A stretch of 64,000 nt of DNA from contig JAWSUY010000006.1 of the NCBI GenBank assembly GCA_033852175.1, positions 62,001-126,000 of the forward strand, in the 5' to 3' direction. Of this stretch, positions 1 to 8,916 are shown piece by piece (position 1 is the first letter of the stretch; each line of letters opens with the position of its first letter). The notes beneath the pieces are model-generated. The model did no database searches, had not been told where the DNA came from, and saw only the letters and a list, made by a program, of their open reading frames with translations. The DNA is from Agarilytica sp033852175 (GTDB lineage Bacteria > Pseudomonadota > Gammaproteobacteria > Pseudomonadales > Cellvibrionaceae). The position numbers and the translations under genes are program-made.

Positions 1-1
1 C

Positions 2-712
2 GTTGTCTTTACGTGGAACGGTACAACCTCTGGTGTAAAAGTGCCTAATGGTGAATGGATTGCCGATGATCGCGAGGGTCTTACAATATGCGATGCGACC
101 TCAGCAGTTTTTGCGATGGACATTCCTTGGGATAAAATTGATGTGGCTACGTTCAGCTGGCAGAAAGCCCTGGGCGGAGAAGGTGCTCACGGCATGTTGA
201 TATTGAGCCCTCGTGCAGTTGCAAGGCTGGAAAGCTATACCCCCCCTTGGCCGATGCCGAAAATTTTCCGTATGACGAAAGGCGGAAAGTTAATTGAGGG
301 TATCTTTAAGGGCGCCACGATCAATACGCCTTCTATGCTCTGCGTTGCGGATTATTTAGATGCACTGAACTGGATCAAAAGTATTGGTGGAGTAGCGGCC
401 AGTATTGCGAAGTCGCAAGCAAACTTAGCGGTTATCGAAAAGTTCGTAGTGGCAAATGACTGGATCGACTTTTTAGCCGAATCCAGCGAAATTAATTCTA
501 ATACCAGTATCTGTTTAACCCTTAAGGCTGAGCCGGGCCAAGTTAAAGAAATGGTCAAACTGTTGGGTAAAGAGGGCGTTGCCTTTGATATTGGCGCATA
601 TCGCGATGCACCAGCAGGCATTCGTATTTGGGGTGGAGCGACGGTAGAAGCTTCTGATATGGAAAAATTGATGCCTTGGATGACATGGGCATACGAGCAA
701 GTTACGCAATAA
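2..712 (+). CDS. serC: Phosphoserine aminotransferase, 5' end missing
   Basis: PLP-dependent enzyme that converts 3-phosphohydroxypyruvate and glutamate to phosphoserine, the second step of serine synthesis. The reading frame is open from base 2, so the gene begins before the window; about 236 C-terminal residues are present. The motif TFSWQKALGGEGAHG contains the lysine expected to bind PLP. The sequence resembles the alphaproteobacterial/Methanosarcina type of SerC rather than the E. coli type; this subtype call is from memory of the families. It sits 35 bp before serA, the enzyme of the preceding step, which supports the assignment and suggests one operon. Confidence 0.88.
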   Translation, partial: VVFTWNGTTSGVKVPNGEWIADDREGLTICDATSAVFAMDIPWDKIDVATFSWQKALGGEGAHGMLILSPRAVARLESYTPPWPMPKIFRMTKGGKLIEGIFKGATINTPSMLCVADYLDALNWIKSIGGVAASIAKSQANLAVIEKFVVANDWIDFLAESSEINSNTSICLTLKAEPGQVKEMVKLLGKEGVAFDIGAYRDAPAGIRIWGGATVEASDMEKLMPWMTWAYEQVTQ

Positions 713-747
713 GCAATCTATTAACCTTAACTGTGTGAAGATTAACT

Positions 748-1923
748 ATGTTTCAGATTCGTACCTACAACAAAATTTCAGAAAAAGGTCTCAGCCGTTT
801 CGACGATACATACAACGTTGGATCGGATATCGAAAATCCTCAAGCACTGCTACTGCGCAGCCAAAAATTGCACGATGAAAGCTTGCCTGCTTCGGTCATG
901 GCCGTCGCAAGAGCTGGAGCGGGAACTAACAATATTCCCGTAGATGAATACAGTAAAAAGGGAATCGTCGTATTTAATACCCCTGGTGCCAATGCGAATG
1001 CCGTTAAAGAATTGGTTTTGTCGGGATTGTTGCTGAGCTCGCGCGGCATCATGCAAGGAAAGTCATTCGTCGATACCTTGGGTGATATGACTGATGCAGC
1101 AGAAATGTCAAAGCTGCTTGAAAAAGAGAAAAAGCGTTTTGCCGGTAGTGAATTGGCGGGCAAAACTCTGGGTGTTATTGGTCTTGGGGCCATTGGCTCA
1201 ATGGTCGCTGATGCGGCGCTAGCGCTAGGAATGGACGTTCTGGGTTTTGACCCCGCGTTATCAGTAGAGGCCGCATGGCGTTTATCCAGCGATGTCAGGC
1301 GAATGGAGAGTGTTGAGGCTCTGTTGGCCGAAGTCGATTTTCTTTCATTGCACGTGCCAGCAATTCCAGCCACAAAGCATATGATTAATGCTGATACCTT
1401 GAGCCTGATGAAGCCTAATGCGGCGATTATGAATTTCGCTCGGGATGCTATTGTTGATGCTAAGGCGGTTGTTCATGCGCTCGATAATGAAAAACTCCGC
1501 CAGTATGTGTGTGATTTCCCAGAGCCTTGCTTGATTGGCCACGCGAAAGTAGTAGCGCTACCGCATATTGGTGCGAGTACGGCAGAGGCAGAAGAAAACT
1601 GCGCGGTAATGGCCGTTAATCAGTTGCGTGATTATTTAGAGAGCGGAAATATTGTCAATTCCGTTAATTTTCCGCAAACGACTATGTCTCGTGGTGACAC
1701 CGCTTGTCGTATTACCTTTACCAATGAAAATGTATCGGGTGTATTGGGGCATGTACTATCCGTATTTGCTGACAGTGATGTAAATGTCGTCGATATGGTG
1801 AATAAGAGCCGGAATAATGTGGCTTACAATATTTTGGATTTGGCCAGTCGTCCAAGTGACGATCTGATTCAAAAGCTCCAAAATGTAGAGCACGTGATCT
1901 CTTTGAGGGTACTTTGTAGTTAA
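748..1923 (+). CDS. serA: D-3-phosphoglycerate dehydrogenase
   Basis: Oxidises 3-phosphoglycerate to 3-phosphohydroxypyruvate with NAD, the entry step of serine synthesis. At 391 residues it is the short bacterial form. The nucleotide-binding motif VIGLGAIG is near residues 144-151. A catalytic arginine lies in NFARDAIVDA and the histidine in ALPHIGAS. Residues from about 318 to the end look like an ACT domain (GVLGHVLSVFADSDVNVVDM), the usual serine-feedback site. It follows serC by 35 bp on the same strand, so co-transcription is likely. Confidence 0.93.
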   Translation: MFQIRTYNKISEKGLSRFDDTYNVGSDIENPQALLLRSQKLHDESLPASVMAVARAGAGTNNIPVDEYSKKGIVVFNTPGANANAVKELVLSGLLLSSRGIMQGKSFVDTLGDMTDAAEMSKLLEKEKKRFAGSELAGKTLGVIGLGAIGSMVADAALALGMDVLGFDPALSVEAAWRLSSDVRRMESVEALLAEVDFLSLHVPAIPATKHMINADTLSLMKPNAAIMNFARDAIVDAKAVVHALDNEKLRQYVCDFPEPCLIGHAKVVALPHIGASTAEAEENCAVMAVNQLRDYLESGNIVNSVNFPQTTMSRGDTACRITFTNENVSGVLGHVLSVFADSDVNVVDMVNKSRNNVAYNILDLASRPSDDLIQKLQNVEHVISLRVLCS

Positions 1924-2036
1924 TCCTCTGATTTTTATAGGATTATTGAGTGCGGCTGTTAAATATCGCTTGAAAACTTGTTTGAAGTTGCGATAATGCG
2001 CAGCCCTCGGAATGAGTTTAATTCCGTTGTTTTAAT

Positions 2037-2149
2037 GGTGACCCAATTGGTCCCCTCGCGACAATTCGCTGTGAACTCCGCCAGGCCTGGAAGGGAGCAA
2101 CGGTAGCAGTATAATTGGGCGCCGGGGTGTGGCTGGTTGGGTCTCCTCC
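2037..2149 (+). ncRNA. ffs: 4.5S RNA, small bacterial SRP RNA
   Basis: RNA of the signal recognition particle, which binds Ffh and targets nascent membrane proteins to the inner membrane. The conserved apical portion is visible: CGCCAGGCCTGGAAGGGAGC at 2079-2098, followed by AACGGTAGCAG. The ends GGTGACCCAA (2037-2046) and TTGGGTCTCC (2137-2146) pair to close the long hairpin. The region also holds GCGCCGGGGTGTGGCTGG, typical of the 3' strand. Ends are estimated from pairing. It lies directly upstream of dnaX, a common position for ffs. Confidence 0.9.
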
Positions 2150-2287
2150 ATCTTCAGTAACGTTTTTATTCACAGTTGTTGTTTAATTTATCGTTACTGT
2201 TTAGATTTAGAGCGATCCACTTGGATCGATCCTTCTAGAAAGATCCACAGTTACGACTTCATCCACGCCGTACATCTCCGTTTGCGT

Positions 2288-2293
2288 TATAAT
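2288..2293 (+). promoter_or_regulatory. Possible -10 box upstream of dnaX
   Basis: A perfect TATAAT lies 47 bases before the dnaX start, after the SRP RNA. No convincing -35 is visible at the right spacing, so this is a candidate only. Confidence 0.3.
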
Positions 2294-2339
2294 TCGACGC
2301 TTATAAGACTAATCTTTAGGTTTCAAGGTTCGATAATCG

Positions 2340-4466
2340 ATGAGCTATCAGGTGTTGGCCCGCAAGTGGCGCCCTCGTATATTCCGTGAAATGGTTGGCC
2401 AAGAGCATGTGCTCAAAGCGCTAATTAATGCACTCGATCATAATCGACTGCATCACGCGTACTTATTTACTGGGACGCGCGGGGTGGGTAAAACTACGAT
2501 TGCGCGAATTCTGGCGAAGTGCCTTAATTGTGAAACCGGTGTGAGTTCAGAGCCGTGTGGTGAATGCTCTGCTTGTAATGAAATTGCTGAAGGGCGATTC
2601 GTTGATTTAATTGAAGTGGATGCGGCTTCGCGCACCAAAGTTGAAGATACACGCGAATTGCTCGATAACGTCCAATACGCCCCATCACGTGGCCGTTATA
2701 AAATATACCTGATCGATGAAGTTCATATGCTCTCCAATCACAGTTTCAACGCCCTGTTGAAAACTCTGGAAGAGCCGCCCGACCATGTAAAGTTCTTGCT
2801 GGCGACAACCGATCCGCAGAAACTGCCGGTAACCATTCTTTCACGTTGCTTGCAGTTTAATCTCAAAAATATGAGTTCGGAACGTATTGTTGGGCATTTA
2901 CAACACGTCCTAACCAAAGAAGCCATTCCCTTTGAAGAATCCGCACTGTGGCCCCTATCGAGGTCTGCGGATGGCAGTATGCGCGATGCGCTCAGTCTGA
3001 CCGATCAGGCAATAGCCTTTGGTGGCGGTAAAGTGCTCGAATCTGAAGTCGGCACGATGCTTGGGACTATCGATCATGTATTGATAGAAGAAATTATGCA
3101 GGCTTTGGTTGCTGCAGATGGCCCAGCTGTTTTGGCTGCCGTGGCAAAATTTGCTGAGCATGCACCCGATTACGATGCGGCTTTGGCGGATTTGCTCACG
3201 CTGTTGCATCGTATTGCCATAGCCCAAGCCCTGCCCGAAGCCCTGGATAATAGTTACGGCGATCAAGTTCAGATATTAAAGTTTGCCAGTGCGCTTACGC
3301 CAGAAGATGTGCAAATGTTTTATCAAACGACCCTCATTGGCCGCCGAGATTTGTCCTTGGCTTCTGACCCTAGGATGGGGGTCGAAATGACACTGTTAAG
3401 AATGTTGGTGTTCAAGCCTCAAGGTCTTGTTGATGTGCCGACCAGGTCGTTGTCTCAAAACCAAGAGAGTCCTGTGGCGGAGGCCGCCGTTCCGATAAAA
3501 AAGTCGATAGCTGAGCCGGGAAAGCCCGTGCTCGATAGTACTGCATCTGGCCGGCGGGCAGCTTTGTCTGCTCTCGTTGGTGCTGAAGAACAAAAGCAAG
3601 AGCCTAGACAAGGGCAGGTAGCAACGGAACAGTCGCGTCAAAGTCAGACAAAAGAATCCAATGTCAGCTCTCTTGGTCAAGCTGTTACCAAGGTGCTTAA
3701 AAACGAAAATGCTTCAGGGCCTTCTGATCAAGGTCGAAGTTCTCCTGCTGAGCCTAGCGAGATCCCCTTAGGTGTGGGTTCGGGATCTTCGGAGTCTCAA
3801 CCTGAGCCTCAAAGAGGTGCGCGGGAATCGATTGTCGCCGAACGTAAAGAGCAGTCCCGAGTTGAAGCGCCTTCTCCAGTCGCACAGATTGCCTCGAAAC
3901 CTCAGCATTCACCAAGTCCGCAGCTAAAGCCTGTAACAGAAAGCAATGTGGCTAGGCTGCAAGAGCTTGTGGCTTCTGTAGTACCTTCGGCCGCACCAGT
4001 ATCTGCAACGAATCAGTCTAGCCCGGATACTCCAAAGCCTGCAGAATTACCTAAACAGAAAATGAGTTTAGATTCCTTTGCGCCGAATAACTGGATTTCA
4101 GTCTACAAGCAGATAGAAATAAAAGGCATTGTTCAAAGCACCGTCGCGAATTGTGTCATGGTAGGTCGCGAAGATAATCATATTCAGTTTATCTTAGATC
4201 AAGATAAAACCAGCTTATACGACCCGTCTCACGCTCAACGTATAGCCGATTATTTGAGCGATTATTTTGCTCATCCCGTTCGTGTGGATATTCAGTTGTC
4301 CTCTATTCCTGAGGGTATGGAAACGCCTGCAGAGCATAATGATCGGGTTCGCAAAGAGAACCATGCCCACGCTTTGGCGACATTGAGAGATGACCCTGTG
4401 GTGCAAACATTTGAGCGTGAATTCGGTGCGAAATTGCAAGAAAATACAGTGAAATATCCATCTTAA
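2340..4466 (+). CDS. dnaX: DNA polymerase III subunits gamma/tau
   Basis: ATPase of the clamp loader; tau also links polymerase cores and DnaB helicase. The 708-residue full product is tau. Walker A is GTRGVGKTT near residues 45-53. A zinc-binding cysteine set (CLNCETG...CGECSAC) follows, then Walker B in IYLIDEVHML. After about residue 370 comes a low-complexity Gln/Ser/Pro/Glu-rich linker, and a conserved tau C-terminal domain begins near residue 575. Codons 386-388 contain an A AAA AAG slippery heptamer, and a -1 slip would end translation at TGA 3512-3514, giving a 391-residue gamma. ybaB and recR follow in the usual gammaproteobacterial order. Confidence 0.95.
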   Translation: MSYQVLARKWRPRIFREMVGQEHVLKALINALDHNRLHHAYLFTGTRGVGKTTIARILAKCLNCETGVSSEPCGECSACNEIAEGRFVDLIEVDAASRTKVEDTRELLDNVQYAPSRGRYKIYLIDEVHMLSNHSFNALLKTLEEPPDHVKFLLATTDPQKLPVTILSRCLQFNLKNMSSERIVGHLQHVLTKEAIPFEESALWPLSRSADGSMRDALSLTDQAIAFGGGKVLESEVGTMLGTIDHVLIEEIMQALVAADGPAVLAAVAKFAEHAPDYDAALADLLTLLHRIAIAQALPEALDNSYGDQVQILKFASALTPEDVQMFYQTTLIGRRDLSLASDPRMGVEMTLLRMLVFKPQGLVDVPTRSLSQNQESPVAEAAVPIKKSIAEPGKPVLDSTASGRRAALSALVGAEEQKQEPRQGQVATEQSRQSQTKESNVSSLGQAVTKVLKNENASGPSDQGRSSPAEPSEIPLGVGSGSSESQPEPQRGARESIVAERKEQSRVEAPSPVAQIASKPQHSPSPQLKPVTESNVARLQELVASVVPSAAPVSATNQSSPDTPKPAELPKQKMSLDSFAPNNWISVYKQIEIKGIVQSTVANCVMVGREDNHIQFILDQDKTSLYDPSHAQRIADYLSDYFAHPVRVDIQLSSIPEGMETPAEHNDRVRKENHAHALATLRDDPVVQTFEREFGAKLQENTVKYPS
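3479..3533 (+). promoter_or_regulatory. Programmed -1 ribosomal frameshift signal in dnaX
   Basis: Three elements known from the E. coli dnaX site are visible in order. A Shine-Dalgarno-like GGAGG (3479-3483) lies 13 bases upstream. The heptamer A AAA AAG (3497-3503) is in the correct phase relative to the start at 2340. A hairpin begins 9 bases downstream: GAGCCGGG (3513-3520) pairs with CCCG and GCTC (3525-3528, 3530-3533) around a 4-base loop, with one bulged T. After the slip the codons read Val, Asp, Ser, stop. The signals are seen directly; use by the ribosome is inference. Confidence 0.82.
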
Positions 4467-4483
4467 AATTATAGGAGATCGTT

Positions 4484-4807
4484 ATGTTTAATGACCTTGG
4501 CGATATAATGAAGCAAGCCCAGCAAATGCAATCCAAGATGGCGGATATGCAAAAAGAGTTGGCGAATAAAGAAGTCATTGGCGAGGCTGGCGCAGGTCTT
4601 GTGAAAGTTACCATGACGGGCCGGCACGACCTCAGTAAAGTGACGATAGACCCTAGCTTAATGTCAGAAGACAAAGAGATGTTAGAGGACTTATTGGCGG
4701 CGGCAGTCAACGACGCTGTACGAAGAGTTGAAGAGTCCAATAAAGAACTCATGAGCCAAATGACCGGAGGCATGCAGATGCCGCCGGGTTTCAAAATGCC
4801 ATTTTAG
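4484..4807 (+). CDS. ybaB: YbaB/EbfC nucleoid-associated protein
   Basis: Small dimeric DNA-binding protein of the YbaB/EbfC family. The 107 residues match the family length. It starts with the helical GDIMKQAQQMQSKMADMQ segment and has the typical core EAGAGLVKVTMTGRHDLSKV, ending in Met/Pro/Gly-rich MTGGMQMPPGFKMPF. An AGGAG ribosome site precedes the ATG. It sits 17 bp after dnaX and 15 bp before recR, so the three are probably one transcript. Confidence 0.93.
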   Translation: MFNDLGDIMKQAQQMQSKMADMQKELANKEVIGEAGAGLVKVTMTGRHDLSKVTIDPSLMSEDKEMLEDLLAAAVNDAVRRVEESNKELMSQMTGGMQMPPGFKMPF

Positions 4808-4822
4808 TGTTCAGACAATAAT

Positions 4823-5416
4823 ATGTTTTCCCCTTTAATTGATCAGCTTATTTGTGCATTACGCAAGCTTCCCGGTGTTGGCCCTAAATCGGCGCAACGT
4901 ATGGCGTTTCATTTGTTGGAACATGACCGGCAAGCGGCAGAAAATTTAGCGCAATCCTTGTCAGAGGCCGCTTCATCGGTTCAGCGTTGTGAAAAATGTC
5001 GCACGCTAACCGAAGAGAAAATGTGCGCGATATGCATAAACGTAAAACGTGATCACAGTGTTTTATGTGTGGTTGAAACGCCTGCAGATGTCGTGGCGTT
5101 AGAGCAGTCGGGCACTTTTTCTGGCCAATACTTTGTCTTGCATGGTCGGCTTTCGCCTATTGATGGCATTGGTCCGAAAGAGATTGGTATTGCCGAGTTG
5201 GAGCAGTGTTTAGCTGACGGGGCCATTAAGGAGCTTATCGTTGCCACGAACCCTACAATGGAGGGCGAGGCGACTTCACATTACATAAACGAACGTGCCA
5301 AGGCATATTCTATAAAAGTTACACGCATTGCCCATGGTGTCCCAATAGGCAGTGAACTGGAATATATTGATGGCGGCACATTGGCGCACGCCCTCAATAG
5401 TCGGCGAGAAATATAG
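4823..5416 (+). CDS. recR: Recombination mediator RecR
   Basis: Works with RecF and RecO to load RecA on SSB-coated single-stranded gaps. The 197 residues match the family. A helix-hairpin-helix (LRKLPGVGPKSAQRMAFHLL) lies near residues 12-31. A four-cysteine zinc motif (CEKCRTLTEEKMCAIC) is near residues 57-72, followed by the TOPRIM region with VVETPADVVALE and the TNPTMEGEAT segment. It is the third gene of the dnaX-ybaB-recR set. Confidence 0.96.
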   Translation: MFSPLIDQLICALRKLPGVGPKSAQRMAFHLLEHDRQAAENLAQSLSEAASSVQRCEKCRTLTEEKMCAICINVKRDHSVLCVVETPADVVALEQSGTFSGQYFVLHGRLSPIDGIGPKEIGIAELEQCLADGAIKELIVATNPTMEGEATSHYINERAKAYSIKVTRIAHGVPIGSELEYIDGGTLAHALNSRREI

Positions 5417-5428
5417 GCAGAGAACGCA

Positions 5429-6574
5429 ATGTCGGAAGATTTATTACAGCAAGAAATCGTGTGGGTGGATCAAGATGATGTTCTTGAACAAGTGTGTGAA
5501 GCGTGGCAAAACAAGCCACTGCTCGCGCTTGATACCGAGTTTATGCGTACAAGTACCTATTACCCTATTGCTGGGCTTATTCAGGTGAATGACGGTGAAA
5601 AAAACTACCTTATCGACCCTACTAAAATAACAGATTTCTACCCTTTCGCTGAAATTCTTGATAACGAGAACATCGTTAAAGTATTGCATTCATGCTCCGA
5701 AGATCTCGAAGTCTTTCAGCGTGCATTGGATTGCTTACCGCAAAATATTTTCGATACGCAGGTGGCGGGAGCTTTAGCTGGGTATGGGTTTTCAGTCGGT
5801 TTTGGGAAGTTAGCACTTGCTGTATTGGATGTCGATTTACCGAAAAGTGAAACGCGCTCGGACTGGTTGCAGCGACCGCTCAGTCAGTCTCAAATACATT
5901 ATGCTGCACTGGATGTGGAATACCTGTTTACCTTGGCGAATAGCTTAATGGTACAGCTTAATGAAAAGCAGCGATTGCCGTGGGCCATGGAAGACAGTCA
6001 GCGGATGGTAGATAACTTTTTTGCAAACCAAGACCCTGATCGCACTTATTTAAAATTTAAGTCGGCATGGAAACTCGATGAGCAACAGTTGGCAATACTA
6101 AAGTTGCTCAGCCGTTGGCGCGAAGATGAGGCGCAAGCTAAAGATATTCCCCGAAATCGACTCGTTAAAGAATCGGCTATTTATTCGATTGCCCTAAAGA
6201 AACCATCGGCGGAAGGCCAGTTATATTCCATTGAGGGCTTAACGAGTCGTATGATTCGCAGTTATGGCGATAAGTTCTTATCGATAGTAGAAGATGTGGT
6301 TGAATTGCCTAGCGATCAGCTTCCAGTACGTTTACCTAGGCCGCTATGCTCTGAAGAGCGAAATGTGCTTGATAAGCTAAAACAAGTCGTTCTCGCCAAG
6401 GCAGAAGAAATGTCCTTGCCTAGTGAAGTGTTGATGCGCAAAAAAGACTACGAAGAAATATTGATTACTGCACGGGATCAGGTTTACCGGGTGCCAACAA
6501 AATTACACGGTTGGCGTAAGAGTGTTATCGCGGACAAAGTTGTAGAGACTGTTAAACAGCTCGCTAGTGAATAA
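5429..6574 (+). CDS. rnd: Ribonuclease D
   Basis: 3'-5' exoribonuclease that matures tRNA and other stable RNA 3' ends. Length is 381 residues. DEDD-type exonuclease motifs are visible: LALDTEFMRT (Exo I), HSCSEDLEVF (Exo II) and YAALDVEYLF (Exo III, with tyrosine). An HRDC domain occupies roughly residues 210-290 (LLSRWREDEAQAKDIPRNRL). It follows recR by 12 bp. The next genes ycgL and ycgN follow closely, an arrangement shared by many gammaproteobacteria. Confidence 0.94.
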   Translation: MSEDLLQQEIVWVDQDDVLEQVCEAWQNKPLLALDTEFMRTSTYYPIAGLIQVNDGEKNYLIDPTKITDFYPFAEILDNENIVKVLHSCSEDLEVFQRALDCLPQNIFDTQVAGALAGYGFSVGFGKLALAVLDVDLPKSETRSDWLQRPLSQSQIHYAALDVEYLFTLANSLMVQLNEKQRLPWAMEDSQRMVDNFFANQDPDRTYLKFKSAWKLDEQQLAILKLLSRWREDEAQAKDIPRNRLVKESAIYSIALKKPSAEGQLYSIEGLTSRMIRSYGDKFLSIVEDVVELPSDQLPVRLPRPLCSEERNVLDKLKQVVLAKAEEMSLPSEVLMRKKDYEEILITARDQVYRVPTKLHGWRKSVIADKVVETVKQLASE

Positions 6575-6620
6575 TGCCCCAATAGGCCGAATCGCTCGGT
6601 AAGAGAGCAAGGTTGATAAA

Positions 6621-6911
6621 ATGAAAAAAATTGTACAAATTTACAGAAGCAAGAAAAAAGACGGTGCTTATATCTACGTTGAAAAAGATAAAGACCTGAC
6701 GACCTTACCGGCTGCACTATTACAGCAAGCGGGCAAGCTAGAGCTAGCGATGACGATAGCGCTGACGCCAGAAAAGAAACTTGCCAATGCTAACGCAACA
6801 AACGTATTAGCAGGTATTAAAGAGAACGGTTTTTATTTGCAAATGCCACCGCTTCCTGAAGAGTATATGCAGAAAATACAAAACGATAAACTCTTCGATC
6901 AGCCAAAATAA
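6621..6911 (+). CDS. ycgL: YcgL-domain protein
   Basis: A 96-residue protein of the YcgL family, whose biochemical function is not established. Recognisable features are the N-terminal YRSKKKDGAYIYVEKDKDL and the central ALTPEKKLANANA followed by a PPLPEEYM segment, matching the family's single compact domain. It lies 46 bp after rnd and ends one base before the start of ycgN, consistent with one operon. Confidence 0.88.
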   Translation: MKKIVQIYRSKKKDGAYIYVEKDKDLTTLPAALLQQAGKLELAMTIALTPEKKLANANATNVLAGIKENGFYLQMPPLPEEYMQKIQNDKLFDQPK

Positions 6912-6912
6912 T

Positions 6913-7356
6913 ATGTCTGATATCGCATTTTGGAAGAAAAAAGAACTACATGAAATGACTCGCGAAGAATGGGAGTCATTATGTGATGGTTGTGCGAAGT
7001 GTTGTTTACATAAGCTAGAAGACGAAGACACGGGCGAAGTTTATTACACCGATGTGTATTGCCAATATCTTGATCATCATAATTGCTCCTGCGGCGATTA
7101 TAAAAACAGAACGACGCTTGTGCCTACTTGCATTACTTTGACGCCGAAAAATGTATTTGAGCACGATTGGTTACCGCAGACCTGCGCTTATAAATTATTA
7201 GCCGAGGGAAAAGGTCTTTATGACTGGCACCCGCTTGTGAGTGGAAACCCTGAAAGTGTACACGAGTCCAGTATGTCGCTTCGTCATAGGGGGATTAGTG
7301 AAGAGCATGTAGATCCAGATGATATGGAAGAGCATGTTATTCATTGGGTCGTGTAA
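6913..7356 (+). CDS. ycgN: YcgN family cysteine-cluster protein
   Basis: A 147-residue protein of the UPF0260/YcgN group with a cysteine cluster that probably binds metal. Visible cysteines include CDGCAKCC (residues 23-30), CQYLDHHNCSCGDY, C in VPTCITL and C in LPQTCAYK. The conserved C-terminal SSMSLRHRGISEEHV is present. Function is unknown. The start ATG lies immediately after the ycgL stop codon, indicating translational linkage. Confidence 0.88.
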   Translation: MSDIAFWKKKELHEMTREEWESLCDGCAKCCLHKLEDEDTGEVYYTDVYCQYLDHHNCSCGDYKNRTTLVPTCITLTPKNVFEHDWLPQTCAYKLLAEGKGLYDWHPLVSGNPESVHESSMSLRHRGISEEHVDPDDMEEHVIHWVV

Positions 7357-7364
7357 AAAATTCT

Positions 7365-8030
7365 ATGAAAGATATCGCGAACCAAAGGTCTTATAGCATA
7401 AAAAAAATCGCCATTCTTGTTTGTATGGCTGTTTTTGTTAGCTCGGTAGGCTGCGCTAGTTTACTCAAACCAAAGCTAAAACAACGTCTGGTTGATATTC
7501 AATTGGGCGATTATCAGCTCGATCCCGACCACTCAACGATATTGTTTAAAGTTGACCATATGGGGTTTTCAAAATACGTTGGACGTTTTAATGAATTTGA
7601 CGCCAGTTTATTTTTAGACCCGGTTAATATCGAAAATTCGCGTCTTGAAGCTATTGTGGATATGACAAGTGTCGATGTAAACAATGAAAAATTCGAACGC
7701 GCGTTAAACGGTCGATTTTGGTTTAAGACTGATGCGTATCCGCAGGGGATATTTAAGACCCTTTCAGCACGTAAAATTGATGAACGCCACGTTATATTTC
7801 TTGGCGAATTAACTTTTTTGGGTGTCCCACAGAGAATAGAGCTACTGGTTTCGGTTAATGGTGCTGCCAACAACCTGTTAACCGGGAAATACACCTTAGG
7901 CTTTTCTGCGTCGACTCAGTTTTCTCGTTCTGCATTTGGCTTAGACAGGTATGTCCCGGCTATTAGTGATGAGATAGAGCTGGAAATCCATGCAGAATTT
8001 CAAAAGTATAGTGAGAATTACAGTGAATAA
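7365..8030 (+). CDS. YceI-like lipoprotein
   Basis: A YceI-family protein, a lipocalin-like beta barrel known in the family to bind isoprenoid lipids. The start chosen is ATG 7365. It gives a signal peptide with lipobox-like VSSVGC near residue 27, so a lipoprotein is predicted; an earlier TTG at 7344 overlaps ycgN. The core begins with YQLDPDHSTILFKVDHMGFS and continues through LEAIVDMTSVDVNNEKFERAL, FFL-type strands and FGLDRYVPAISDEIELEIHAEF. It lies just after ycgN, and its end overlaps the probable slyX start. Confidence 0.85.
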   Translation: MKDIANQRSYSIKKIAILVCMAVFVSSVGCASLLKPKLKQRLVDIQLGDYQLDPDHSTILFKVDHMGFSKYVGRFNEFDASLFLDPVNIENSRLEAIVDMTSVDVNNEKFERALNGRFWFKTDAYPQGIFKTLSARKIDERHVIFLGELTFLGVPQRIELLVSVNGAANNLLTGKYTLGFSASTQFSRSAFGLDRYVPAISDEIELEIHAEFQKYSENYSE

Positions 8031-8229
8031 TGACGAAGTAAATGAACTTCAATCCCGTTTGGCATTTCAAGAAGACTTGTTGAATAGCTTGAATGCTCTA
8101 GTGGCTAGGCAAGGGCAGGATATTGCGAGTTTGCAGGCGCAGGTTCAGCACGTTTACAAAAAAATGACGTCACAGGCGACGGGTACGGATGACGGTGCGG
8201 GTATTGATGAGCCGCCACCGCATTATTGA
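8023..8229 (+). CDS. slyX: SlyX family protein
   Basis: Short coiled-coil protein of the SlyX family, function not established. GTG 8023 is the likely start because it gives 68 residues, the usual size, and begins just before ELQSRLAFQEDLLNSLNALV. The C-terminal tail IDEPPPHY is the family signature. The start overlaps the YceI stop by 8 bases, suggesting translational coupling. Confidence 0.85.
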   Translation: MNNDEVNELQSRLAFQEDLLNSLNALVARQGQDIASLQAQVQHVYKKMTSQATGTDDGAGIDEPPPHY

Positions 8230-8357
8230 TGGGTCAGAATGAGATGCAGTATATTCTCGTCTTTCGTAGCGCCCTATTTTTTACTTCAATAGAGAATATG
8301 ACTTTCAGGTTCTAGCAGTTAGAATAATCAGTCACTAGATTCGGTACAGATATCAGC

Positions 8358-8702
8358 ATGTTCACACACGAAGAATACATATGGGCTTGGATTGTATACC
8401 TATTAGGCGCAGCGGCCTGCATGGGTGTTTTTTTGTATTTGACGCGAAAGATTGCTTGGCGTGAGGTGCGCGATGTTTTGCGGATTGGTGCCGGTGTATT
8501 TATGCTTGTCCCCTGGTATAGCAGTGAGGGTGGTGGATACCTATCACCTGCTTGGATTGCCTGTATTCTAGAAGGGATGTTTGAAGGGCCGGGTGCATTT
8601 TGGCGTGCGGGAACGCCTTTGATTATCGCGCTTATTGGGGCTTTGGTACTTTCGAGTGCGGTATATCTCTTTCTTTGGCTTCGTATTCGGCGTGCAGCTT
8701 AG
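8358..8702 (+). CDS. Small integral membrane protein
   Basis: A 114-residue protein with about four hydrophobic segments: residues 9-26 (AWIVYLLGAAACMGVFLY), a weak one at 42-52, one around 62-72, and 87-107 (PLIIALIGALVLSSAVYLFL). The ends are charged, with an arginine-rich C terminus (RIRRAA). It resembles uncharacterised membrane proteins of marine gammaproteobacteria. No function can be assigned. It stands alone, 128 bp after slyX, and precedes the VWA gene by 214 bp. Confidence 0.6.
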   Translation: MFTHEEYIWAWIVYLLGAAACMGVFLYLTRKIAWREVRDVLRIGAGVFMLVPWYSSEGGGYLSPAWIACILEGMFEGPGAFWRAGTPLIIALIGALVLSSAVYLFLWLRIRRAA

Positions 8703-8916
8703 CTCTTCTTGGCTGCGCTTTGTTTTAGGGGGTATCTAGCCCAGCTTGATTGATATCGCTAAGCTCTATAAGGAATTAAACGCCTCTATTTTCGGCAAAA
8801 ACGGCCTAAAGCTGCTATAACTATCTAATAATAATGGCTTTTATTCCTGTTTGATTACCGATCAGTTTTATTAAATTAAGCCACTCCATAAATAGCTCTT
8901 AGAAAGTCTGGGGATT

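Noticed and set aside
2129..2389. 86-codon frame overlapping the SRP RNA and dnaX start
   Set aside because: It begins in a structural RNA gene and overlaps dnaX.
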